This document shows, piece by piece, positions 1-6,024 of a DNA stretch of 10,000 bases. A program made the translations under genes and the position numbers. Source of the stretch: Asticcacaulis sp. (GTDB taxonomy: Bacteria > Pseudomonadota > Alphaproteobacteria > Caulobacterales > Caulobacteraceae); assembly GCF_020217185.1 (NCBI RefSeq), contig NZ_JAIWNX010000178.1, positions 1 through 10,000 of the forward strand, read 5' to 3'. Under the pieces are notes generated by a model. The model was not told where the DNA came from. It made no database searches and saw nothing but the letters and a program-made list of their open reading frames with translations. How positions within the stretch are numbered: the stretch's first letter is position 1; every line of letters begins with the position of its first letter.

Positions 1-893
1 TGTTTGTCGATATTGCCTGCCTGCATCAGCCACTGGAAGACCGGCGGGAAGGTCCAGCCGTCGAAATCGAACTCGGCCTTCAACCCCTCGGCAATGGCGC
101 GGCCGGGGTTTTCGATCAGGCCGCCGCCCGTGATATGCGCCCCGCCGGTGACCAGACCCGCCCTCATCAGCGGCAGAACCGACGAAATGTAGATGCGCGT
201 CGGCTCCAGCAGGGCCTGAGCCAGCGATTTTTCAGTGGCAAACGGCGCATCGTCGGCCCAGCTCAGGCCCGAGCGCTCAACCACCTTGCGGATCAGCGAA
301 TAGCCGTTGGAGTGCGGACCCGACGACCCCAGAGCGATGATCAGATCGCCCGCCGCCTGTGCCTCCAGCTTCGGCAGCACCTTGTCGCGGTTGACCGCGC
401 CGACGCTGAACCCGGCCAGATCGTAGTCTTCGCCCTCGTACATGCCGGGCATTTCGGCGGTTTCCCCGCCGACCAGCGCGCAGCCCGCGCGCTTGCAGCC
501 TTCGGCAATCCCGGCCACCACCCGACGCGCCGTATCGACGTCGAGCTTTGAGGTGGCGTAGTAGTCGAGAAACATCAGGGGCTCTGCCCCCTGCGCCAGC
601 AGGTCGTTGACGCACATAGCCACCAGGTCGATACCCACCGTGTCGTGGCGGTTGGTGTCGATGGCGATACGCAGCTTGGTGCCCACGCCGTCCGTCGTCG
701 TGACGATCAGCGGGTCGTCATAGCCCGCCGCCTTCAGGTCAAACAGGGCACCAAACCCGCCCAGGCTGGCCTCGGCACCGGGACGGCGCGTGGCCTTGGC
801 CAGCGGTTTGATGGCGTCCACAAGCGCTTCGCCCGCGTCGATATCGACGCCGGACTGGGCATAGGTAAGGCCGTTGGATTGGGGCTCGGTCAT
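1..893 (-). CDS. purM: Phosphoribosylformylglycinamidine cyclo-ligase (AIR synthetase), C-terminus off window
   Basis: PurM closes the imidazole ring, converting FGAM and ATP to aminoimidazole ribonucleotide in cytosolic de novo purine synthesis. The frame stays open from the ATG at 893-891 to the window edge, giving 297 codons plus two bases; the family is about 345 residues, so roughly 50 C-terminal residues are missing. Visible family motifs are [10 protein letters not shown] (residues 65-74), [19 protein letters not shown] (87-105), the [11 protein letters not shown] loop near residue 144, and [15 protein letters not shown] further on. The start is supported by AAGGT at 905-901, seven bases upstream. 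The gene is divergent from rnd and has a Caulobacter-type promoter match at 987-1012. In many proteobacteria purN follows purM; it would lie just outside this window (inference). Confidence 0.97.
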   Translation of the reverse strand, partial: MTEPQSNGLTYAQSGVDIDAGEALVDAIKPLAKATRRPGAEASLGGFGALFDLKAAGYDDPLIVTTTDGVGTKLRIAIDTNRHDTVGIDLVAMCVNDLLAQGAEPLMFLDYYATSKLDVDTARRVVAGIAEGCKRAGCALVGGETAEMPGMYEGEDYDLAGFSVGAVNRDKVLPKLEAQAAGDLIIALGSSGPHSNGYSLIRKVVERSGLSWADDAPFATEKSLAQALLEPTRIYISSVLPLMRAGLVTGGAHITGGGLIENPGRAIAEGLKAEFDFDGWTFPPVFQWLMQAGNIDK

Positions 894-959
894 AAAACTA
901 ACCTTAAGTGTACGCGCCGGAAAGCGATTTGAGGGTGATTTGCGCGCTCTATAACCGGC

Positions 960-984
960 TTGACGCTTTTCGTCCCGCAAAAAC
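960..984 (+). promoter_or_regulatory. Predicted rnd promoter, Caulobacter housekeeping type
   Basis: TTGACGC (960-966) matches the -35 consensus TTGACGS in all seven positions. It is followed after 10 bases by GCAAAAAC (977-984), which matches GCTANAWC at 7 of 8 positions. Transcription would start near 991, giving a leader of about 115 bases before rnd. The -35 sits in a small dyad, GACG-CTTTT-CGTC (962-974). The site abuts the predicted purM promoter on the other strand. Prediction only. Confidence 0.4.
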
Positions 985-986
985 TT

Positions 987-1012
987 GCTATAGCTATTCG
1001 CAAAATCGTCAA
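987..1012 (-). promoter_or_regulatory. Predicted purM promoter, Caulobacter housekeeping type
   Basis: Read on the minus strand, TTGACGA (1012-1006) is followed after 11 bases by GCTATAGC (994-987). The Caulobacter housekeeping consensus as I recall it is TTGACGS, 10-14 bases, GCTANAWC, so the match is 6/7 and 7/8 with allowed spacing. Transcription would start near 980, leaving a leader of about 85 bases before purM. The -10 octamer is itself a palindrome. Prediction only. Confidence 0.45.
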
Positions 1013-1107
1013 ATCGTGCGCCGGGCAGCCGCCGTGCGGTCCTTTCTTTTCATCGCCGTGGAAAAAGACGGGCATCCCCGTCGCGCTTCACGCACAAAGT
1101 CGTATTT

Positions 1108-2256
1108 ATGCCCACTATCACCACGACCGCCGCCCTCACCGATTTCTGCGCCAAAATCGCCAGCGCCCCGTTCATCACCGTCGATACGGAGTTTATGCGC
1201 GAAACCACCTACTGGCCCAAGCTGTGCCTGATACAGGCAGCGTCTGAGGAGCACGCGGGCATTATCGACCCCCTGTCCCCTGACCTCGATCTTCAGCCGT
1301 TTCTGGACCTGCTGACCGATCCGGCCATCCTCAAGGTCTTCCACGCCTGCCGTCAGGACGTGGAAATCTTCAACAATCTGGGGGCCATGCCCGCCCCGGT
1401 CTTCGATACGCAGGTCGCGGCCATGGCGGCGGGCTTCGGCGATCAGGTGGCCTATGATTCGCTGGTGCGTCAGGTGATCAAGGTCGATATCGACAAGGGC
1501 TCGCGCTTTACCGACTGGTCGCGCCGGCCCCTGTCCGAGCAGCAGTTGCAATACGCGCTGGGCGATGTGACGCATCTGGCCAAGCTCTATCCGAAGCTGG
1601 TCGAAAAGCTCAAAGCCCAGAACCGATACGAATGGGTCGCCGCCGAAATGGCCGATCTGACCGATCCGAAGCTTTATAACACCTCGCCCGACGACGCCTG
1701 GCGACGGCTGCGTCCGCGCAAGCCCTCGCTGAAATATATGGCGGTGTTCAAGGAGGTGGCGGCGTGGCGCGAGCGCGTGGCGCAGGAGCGCGATCAGCCG
1801 CGCGGCCGTATCCTCAAGGACGAGGGCGTGGACGAAATCGCCACCCAACTGCCCACCGATGCGGCGGCCTTTGACCGCCTGCGCTCGACGCCCAAGGGTT
1901 TCGGGGCGTCCAAATTCGGCATCGAACTGTGCGAGGTGATCCAGACGGCTCTGGCCGAGCCGGAAAAATACGCCCCCAAGGTCGATAAGGCCCCGCCGCC
2001 GGTGCAGGTCCCGGCCAGCGTGGTGGAACTGCTGAAGGTGCTGCTGCGCGTGCGCTGCGAAGACGAAGGCGTTGCCCCGAAACTGATCGCCTCCGTGGCC
2101 GATCTGGAAAAGATCGCGCTGGATGACAAGGCCAATGTCCCGGCGCTCGAAGGCTGGCGGCGCAAGGTGTTCGGCGACGACGCCATCAAGCTGAAAAAAG
2201 GCGAACTGGCGCTGGTGCTCAACGGCACCCGCGTCGAGGTGGTTGAACTGGATTAG
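1108..2256 (+). CDS. rnd: Ribonuclease D (DEDDy 3'-5' exoribonuclease)
   Basis: RNase D trims the 3' ends of tRNA precursors and other small RNAs in the cytosol. The 382-residue product is close to the length of E. coli RNase D (about 375). The exonuclease domain shows all three motifs: ExoI VDTEF with D26 and E28, ExoII HACRQDVEIF with D84, and ExoIII LQYALGDVTHL with Y149 and D153. These are the four metal-binding acidic residues and the tyrosine that defines the DEDDy class. A PRKPSLKYMAVFKEVAAWRE segment near residue 205-230 begins an HRDC nucleic-acid-binding domain, and the rest is a less conserved C-terminal helical region. No strong ribosome-binding site precedes the ATG. I chose it because the DTEF motif follows at the usual distance. 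The gene stands alone, divergent from purM, and is followed by repeat DNA. Confidence 0.96.
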   Translation: MPTITTTAALTDFCAKIASAPFITVDTEFMRETTYWPKLCLIQAASEEHAGIIDPLSPDLDLQPFLDLLTDPAILKVFHACRQDVEIFNNLGAMPAPVFDTQVAAMAAGFGDQVAYDSLVRQVIKVDIDKGSRFTDWSRRPLSEQQLQYALGDVTHLAKLYPKLVEKLKAQNRYEWVAAEMADLTDPKLYNTSPDDAWRRLRPRKPSLKYMAVFKEVAAWRERVAQERDQPRGRILKDEGVDEIATQLPTDAAAFDRLRSTPKGFGASKFGIELCEVIQTALAEPEKYAPKVDKAPPPVQVPASVVELLKVLLRVRCEDEGVAPKLIASVADLEKIALDDKANVPALEGWRRKVFGDDAIKLKKGELALVLNGTRVEVVELD

Positions 2257-2274
2257 ATTCGCGACCGAAGAATT

Positions 2275-2420
2275 TAACCACGATAAACACGAAAATCACG
2301 AACAACGCGGTCAACATTTGGCGCGATGCGCCGGGCACGCGGTCCGGCGACAATGACGGGAGGCCCTACGGGCGGAAAGTGGCGGTAGCCTTTTTGTGCT
2401 TTTCGTGCTTTTCGTGGCTA
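2275..2420. repeat. Inverted-repeat element with 9-base CACGAAAA units
   Basis: The left arm (2275-2302) and the reverse complement of the right arm (2393-2420) match at 23 of 28 positions, both starting TA-CCACGA. Each arm is three copies of a 9-base unit: CACGATAAA, CACGAAAAT, CACGAACAA on the left, and CACGAAAAG, CACGAAAAG, CACAAAAAG on the right read on the minus strand. The arms enclose about 90 GC-rich bases, including a perfect hairpin GGCGC-GAT-GCGCC (2320-2332). No open frame in it looks like a protein. Short CACGAAAA-type intergenic repeats occur in several bacterial groups as I recall. This looks like a small non-autonomous repeat element, and its origin is unknown. Confidence 0.7.
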
Positions 2421-2521
2421 GAGCGAAATGACTTAGGTGGAAACGCCATTTCGCTCTAAATTTTTGTTTTGTCGCGATGTTCTTACGGAAAACCGCTCAC
2501 ACTTTTCCGCACATCGCTCTA
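2419..2521. repeat. 103-base mosaic palindromic element (RIME/Bru-RS-like)
   Basis: The element is bounded by TAGAGCG (2419-2425) and its inverse CGCTCTA (2515-2521). Inside are two palindromes. The first is perfect: TAGAGCGAAATG (2419-2430), a 16-base loop, then CATTTCGCTCTA (2447-2458). The second is interrupted: GCGATGT (2474-2480) pairs with ACATCGC (2511-2517), and CGGAAAA (2486-2492) pairs with TTTTCCG (2503-2509). About 100 bases with two large palindromes is the layout described for RIME elements of Rhizobium and Bru-RS of Brucella, so I place it in that broad class; family identity is inferred from layout and remembered sequence, not from a search. Confidence 0.6.
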
Positions 2522-2525
2522 ATAA

Positions 2526-2556
2526 AAAACCCCGCCGGGCGCACCGGCGGGGTTTT
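2526..2556 (-). terminator. Rho-independent terminator of ndk, bidirectional in form
   Basis: CCCCGCCGG (2530-2538), loop GCGCA, and CCGGCGGGG (2544-2552) form a perfect 9-pair GC stem, extended by AAAA/TTTT to 13 pairs. On the minus strand the stem is followed by a run of six T, as expected for termination of ndk, which ends 23 bases upstream. The plus strand also has TTTT after the stem, so it may block transcription arriving from the rnd side. Confidence 0.88.
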
Positions 2557-2579
2557 AAGTTTCGGCAATAAGCCTCAGA

Positions 2580-2996
2580 TTAGCCGACGATTTCGGCTTC
2601 CGAGAAGAACTGCGCGATTTCGATGGCCGCGTTTTCGTCCGAGTCCGAACCGTGCGCGGTGTTTTCACCGATCGACAGGGCGAACAGCTTACGGACGGTG
2701 CCTTCGGCGGCCTGTTCCGGGTTGGTGGCGCCCAGCACTTCGCGGTACTTGGCGACGGCGTTTTCGCCTTCCAGAACCTGAACGACGACCGGCGCGGCGG
2801 TCATTTGTTCAACCAGTTCGCCGAAGAAGGGGCGCTCCTTGTGGACGCCGTAGAAGCGCTCGGCCTGAGCCTTGGTGAAGTGAACGCGCTTTTGAGCGAC
2901 GATGCGCAGGCCGGCGGCCTCGATCACGGCGTTGACGGCGCCGGTGATGTTGCGGCGGGTGGCGTCGGGCTTCAGGATGGAGAAGGTACGGGACAT
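2580..2996 (-). CDS. ndk: Nucleoside diphosphate kinase
   Basis: NDK moves the gamma phosphate from ATP to other (d)NDPs through a phosphohistidine intermediate, balancing nucleotide pools in the cytosol. The 138-residue product has the normal family length. It begins with the typical [10 protein letters not shown] stretch containing the ATP-binding lysine (K9). It has the Y49 region [11 protein letters not shown] and ends with the active-site signature NTAHGSDS, with catalytic H115. The start fits the family N-terminus; only a weak GGAT precedes it. The gene is single, with a strong terminator downstream and a predicted promoter at 3034-3062. It is divergent from the ABC-F gene, 96 bases away. 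Confidence 0.97.
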   Translation of the reverse strand: MSRTFSILKPDATRRNITGAVNAVIEAAGLRIVAQKRVHFTKAQAERFYGVHKERPFFGELVEQMTAAPVVVQVLEGENAVAKYREVLGATNPEQAAEGTVRKLFALSIGENTAHGSDSDENAAIEIAQFFSEAEIVG

Positions 2997-3033
2997 GGGA
3001 AATCCGTTTTGTCTTGCGTTTAGGTTGGGGCGG

Positions 3034-3062
3034 CTTATAGCGAGGCCGACGGCTTACGCCAA
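3034..3062 (-). promoter_or_regulatory. Predicted ndk promoter
   Basis: On the minus strand TTGGCGT (3062-3056) is followed after 14 bases by GCTATAAG (3041-3034). Against the Caulobacter consensus TTGACGS, 10-14 bases, GCTANAWC this is 5/7 and 7/8. The implied start near 3027 gives a leader of about 30 bases before ndk. I saw no equally good match for the ABC-F gene on the other strand of this 96-base gap. Confidence 0.4.
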
Positions 3063-3092
3063 CCGCTTTTTTACGACGTTTTTTACAGTCTC

Positions 3093-4994
3093 ATGCTTCA
3101 GATCACCAACCTGACCTACGACGCCTATGGCCGTCGCTTCTTTGATGGCGCCAGCCTGACCCTGACGCCGGGAACCAAGGCCGGTCTGGTGGGGCTGAAC
3201 GGCGTCGGCAAATCGACCCTGTTCGGCCTGATTTTGGGCAAGTCGCAACCCGGCGGCGGCGAAATCACCACGCCCAAAGGCTGGCGCGTGGCCAGTGTGG
3301 ATCAGGAAATCGCCGCCTCGCCGCAGCACCTGATCGACGCGGTCCTGGCCATCGACACGCGCCGCGCCAATCTTTTGAAGGCGCTCGAAACCGCCGATCC
3401 GATGCAGCAGGCGGAAATCCACCACGACCTCTACGCCATCGGCGCGGATCGTGCGCCGTCGCGCGCTGCGGAAATCCTCAGTGGTCTGGGCTTTTCCAAT
3501 GCCGACCTGACGCGGCCCATCTCGGACTTTTCTGGTGGCTGGCGGATGCGCGCGGCGCTGGCCGGGGCGCTTTTGGCCGAGCCCGACCTGCTGCTGCTCG
3601 ATGAGCCGACCAACTATCTCGACCTCGAAGGGGCCCTGTGGCTGGAAGCCAAGCTGAAACGCTACCCCAATGCCGCCCTGATGATTTCGCACGACCGCGA
3701 CCTGCTCAATGAGTCGGTCGATGCCATCGTGCACGTGGTGGGGCAAAGGCTCGACTATTACAGCGGCAATTATGATAATTTCGAGCGGATGCGCGCCGAA
3801 AAGGCCCGCCTCAACGCCGCCAATGCCGCCAAGCAGGAGGCTGAGCGCGCCCACCTCCAGGCCTTTGTCGATCGGTTCAGGGCCAAGGCGTCCAAGGCCT
3901 CGCAGGCCCAGTCGCGCATGAAGAAGCTGGAAAAGCTGCCGCCGATCGCCGCCAATATTCAGGACCGCGTCGCCCCCTTCCGCCTGCCCTCGCCTGAAAA
4001 GGAACTGGCCCCGCCGATCCTGCGTCTGGACGACGCCAGTGTCGGCTATGGGGATACGGTCATTCTTCGGAACATCAACATCCGGCTCGATCCCGATGAT
4101 CGGATTGGGGTTTTGGGGGTCAACGGGGCCGGTAAATCGACCTTTGCCAAGCTGCTGGCCGGAGCCCTGACCGAAATGCACGGCACGCAGTGGCGCGACC
4201 GCCGCATGACGGTCGCCTGGTTCCATCAGCACCAGATCGAGGCCATGGACCCGGAAGACACGCCTCTGGAGATGATGCGCCGCGCCCGCCCGGATGAGAC
4301 GGAATCCAAGCGCCGCGGGCGTCTGGGCAGCTTCGGCATGACGGTGGAAAAGGTCGAGACCAAGGTAAAGGACCTGTCGGGGGGTGAGCGCGCCCGCCTG
4401 CTGCTCAACATGGTGGCCATGGACGGCCCGCACCTGCTGATCCTCGATGAGCCGACCAACCACCTTGATATCGACTCGCGCCGCGCGCTGCTCGATGCGC
4501 TGAACGACTATGAAGGCGCCGTGCTGATCATCACCCACGACCGCTCGCTGGTCGAACTGGTGGCGGACAAGCTTTGGCTGGTCAATGACGGGACGGTGAA
4601 GACCTATACCGGCACTATGGACGACTACGCGAAGCTGGTGGTCGAACGCGCCAAGACAGCGACGCGCGAGGAAGCGCAGGCCGCCGCTAAGGACAAGCCG
4701 GCCAGCGTCAATACCAAGGAGGCGCGCAAGGCCGCCGCTGCTGCCCGCAACGCCATCGCGCCGCTGAAGAAAAAGGCCGACGACCTAGAGCGTCAGATTG
4801 AAACTTTGGGCAACAAGATCAAGATGATCGACCTGAAACTTTCGGACCCGGACATCTATGTGAAGGCCCCCACAGAGGCGGTCAAACTCGGCAAGGAAAA
4901 GGCCAAGCTGGAAGACGATCTGGTGAAGATGGAGGGCGACTGGATGGAGGCCGCCGAAGTCTATGAGACGGCCAAAACCGAGGCGGGCCTTTAA
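3093..4994 (+). CDS. yheS: ABC-F family ATPase, YheS type
   Basis: ABC-F proteins are soluble, with two ATPase domains and no membrane part; characterised members bind the ribosome E site and relieve stalled translation. Domain 1 has Walker A GLNGVGKST (34-42), signature FSGG (146-149), Walker B LLLLDEPTN with D170/E171, and H-loop SHDRD (H200). A charged helical linker spans about 225-300. Domain 2 has Walker A GVNGAGKST (342-350), signature LSGGE (428-432), Walker B LILDEPTN with D452/E453, and H482. A lysine/glutamate-rich coiled coil fills about 545-633. Both catalytic glutamates are intact. The SDFSGGWRMR motif, linker wording and 633-residue length match YheS (E. coli 637), but Uup is the main alternative. 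No clear ribosome-binding site precedes the ATG. The gene ends beside a repeat element and converges on the I78 lipoprotein gene. Confidence 0.93.
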   Translation: MLQITNLTYDAYGRRFFDGASLTLTPGTKAGLVGLNGVGKSTLFGLILGKSQPGGGEITTPKGWRVASVDQEIAASPQHLIDAVLAIDTRRANLLKALETADPMQQAEIHHDLYAIGADRAPSRAAEILSGLGFSNADLTRPISDFSGGWRMRAALAGALLAEPDLLLLDEPTNYLDLEGALWLEAKLKRYPNAALMISHDRDLLNESVDAIVHVVGQRLDYYSGNYDNFERMRAEKARLNAANAAKQEAERAHLQAFVDRFRAKASKASQAQSRMKKLEKLPPIAANIQDRVAPFRLPSPEKELAPPILRLDDASVGYGDTVILRNINIRLDPDDRIGVLGVNGAGKSTFAKLLAGALTEMHGTQWRDRRMTVAWFHQHQIEAMDPEDTPLEMMRRARPDETESKRRGRLGSFGMTVEKVETKVKDLSGGERARLLLNMVAMDGPHLLILDEPTNHLDIDSRRALLDALNDYEGAVLIITHDRSLVELVADKLWLVNDGTVKTYTGTMDDYAKLVVERAKTATREEAQAAAKDKPASVNTKEARKAAAAARNAIAPLKKKADDLERQIETLGNKIKMIDLKLSDPDIYVKAPTEAVKLGKEKAKLEDDLVKMEGDWMEAAEVYETAKTEAGL

Positions 4995-5184
4995 TCTCCT
5001 CCCTGTTGCGCAGCAATGGGGAGGTGCCGAGCAAGCGAAGCGCGTCGAGGCGGAGGGGGATCACTCGGTTTCTCCCGAGGACACGACGTTTGTAATTCGT
5101 AGCCTCTTGGCTGGGTCATCTGGCAGAGTCGCCCCCCTCCACCCCTTCGTGGTCCCCCTCCCCACGCTTCGCGCAGGGAGGAGA
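4995..5184. repeat. Dispersed-repeat element: two inverted copies of a GC-rich unit
   Basis: The element begins on the base after the ABC-F stop codon. TCTCCTCCCTG (4995-5005) is matched by its exact inverse CAGGGAGGAGA (5174-5184). Each arm then continues with related sequence: the left reads GCGCAGCAATGGGGAGGTG, the right (minus strand) CGCGAAGCGTGGGGAGGGGG. The arms (about 4995-5063 and 5128-5184) are therefore diverged copies of one 55-70 base unit facing each other. About 65 bases lie between them, with a small hairpin CTCGG-TTTCTC-CCGAG (5064-5079). Units with the wording GGGGAGGGGGACC...GGTGGAGGGGG are common intergenic repeats in Caulobacterales as I recall. There is no U-run, so terminator function is unproven. 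Confidence 0.65.
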
Positions 5185-5209
5185 GAAGGCCGCAAACTGC
5201 GCGATTTGC

Positions 5210-5548
5210 CTAACCGCAGGAGACCGACTTGATAATCCCCGTATCCGTATCGAAAATGATCGTCTGACGATCGGCGCGGTAATCCATGGTCGCCGCACAG
5301 GTCGAACACAGAACACGGCGCTTTGAAGGCTCCAGCGGCACCGGGATCTGGGTGCGCGGTTTACCCACCAGATATTGCAGGCTCTTTGCCTCGCATTTGT
5401 CGGTATCGACCGGTTTGAATTCCGGCGGTTTTTGCGGTGTGGGGCGCGATACAGCGGGTGGCGGCGGCGGTGAAACAGGCGGCGGGGCCGGTGTCGAACA
5501 GGCGGCCAGCAGCAACAGGGCCGAACCGGCCGCGATCTTTTTCATCAT
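5210..5548 (-). CDS. Lipoprotein with I78-type protease inhibitor domain
   Basis: The 112-residue product starts with a lipoprotein signal, MMKKI then a hydrophobic stretch ending LLAAC, with lipidation expected at C17. A proline-rich linker follows (20-46). The compact C-terminal domain has C52, LVGKPR (60-65), a TMDYRADR turn (87-94), and DTDTGIIKSVSCG at the end (C111). This layout (Cys, LVG, MDYR-x-R, D-x-G-I-x-V-x-CG) fits the peptidase inhibitor I78 family, serine-protease inhibitors, so a role in protecting the envelope is inferred. An extra CSTC pair (C81, C84) precedes the turn. The start overlaps the holC stop: ATG 5548-5546 (or the next ATG, 5545-5543) overlaps TGA 5547-5545, with GGAGAAGG (5560-5553) upstream. 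It is therefore probably co-translated with holC. A longer in-frame start at 5626 would put 26 charged residues before the signal and is unlikely. Confidence 0.85.
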   Translation of the reverse strand: MMKKIAAGSALLLLAACSTPAPPPVSPPPPPAVSRPTPQKPPEFKPVDTDKCEAKSLQYLVGKPRTQIPVPLEPSKRRVLCSTCAATMDYRADRQTIIFDTDTGIIKSVSCG

Positions 5549-5994
5549 TGCACCTTCTCCCAACGACCGGCGTCGTTTTGTTTCCAGTAGGCCAGATCGA
5601 AATTTTGGGCCTTCAGCGTCTTCCATTGGGCGCGCGCCCAGTTCAGATGCGTCTCATCGTGGCCCTCAAACAGGATCAGACACCTCTGATACGGCGACAG
5701 TTCAGGCAAATTCATGGCGGACACCGAGAACAGCACCTCAGCCCCGTTGGCATTGCCGCCGCTGTCGCCCAACAGTACCGGTTGGCGCGCCGCCTGAGGC
5801 TCACTCTCCAGTCCATGCGGCAGAAAGGCCTCATCGCGATACGCCCACAGGTGCTGATCCAGTCCCTCCAGCGTCTCGCCCGCCGTCCCCAGCACATAGG
5901 CCTTCCAGCCCTTTTGCAGGGTCTTTTCCAGCAGGTCCGGCAGGGCGGCCTTCAGCGGCGTGCGTTCGAGATGATAGAACCAGACCTGAGTCAT
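5545..5994 (-). CDS. holC: DNA polymerase III chi subunit
   Basis: Chi is a clamp-loader accessory that links the DNA polymerase III holoenzyme to single-strand binding protein on the lagging strand. The 149-residue product is typical in length. It opens with VWFYHLERTPLKAALPDLL, characteristic of alphaproteobacterial chi proteins. It continues with GWKAYVLGT, HLWAYRDEAFLPHG, RQPVLLG, NANGAEVLFSV and RCLILFEGHDE, and closes with YWKQNDAGRWEKV. AAGGG (6004-6000) lies five bases before the ATG. The gene follows pepA by 30 bases on the same strand, a pairing common in proteobacteria, and its stop overlaps the start of the I78 lipoprotein gene. Confidence 0.94.
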   Translation of the reverse strand: MTQVWFYHLERTPLKAALPDLLEKTLQKGWKAYVLGTAGETLEGLDQHLWAYRDEAFLPHGLESEPQAARQPVLLGDSGGNANGAEVLFSVSAMNLPELSPYQRCLILFEGHDETHLNWARAQWKTLKAQNFDLAYWKQNDAGRWEKVQ

Positions 5995-6024
5995 GGTATC
6001 CCTTCTTGTCAGAGGGGGCGTGCC

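Noticed and set aside
1009..1848. A 279-codon open frame on the minus strand across rnd
   Set aside because: Antisense shadow of rnd, whose catalytic motifs are all intact in the other strand.
2275..2302. Short tandem 9-base units as a possible CRISPR array
   Set aside because: Units are only 9 bases with no spacers and no cas genes nearby; the inverted second arm shows it is a different type of repeat.
2477..3023. Plus-strand frames across ndk
   Set aside because: Antisense to ndk and, at the left, to the palindromic element and terminator; no protein features.
3014..3041. Plus-strand promoter for the ABC-F gene (TTGCGT with TATAGC, 16 bases apart)
   Set aside because: Fits a generic sigma-70 spacing but matches the Caulobacter-type -10 poorly and overlaps the better minus-strand ndk promoter boxes.
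3054..4538. A 494-codon open frame on the minus strand across the ABC-F gene
   Set aside because: Antisense shadow of an intact ABC-F gene; low-complexity composition and no family motif.
4995..5184. Terminator for the ABC-F gene
   Set aside because: The inverted arms are long and GC-rich but no U-run follows on either strand, so it is reported only as a repeat.
5061..5316. Small minus-strand frames in the gap after the ABC-F gene
   Set aside because: They lie in the dispersed repeat and run into the lipoprotein gene in other frames. Such repeats often give spurious hypothetical proteins.
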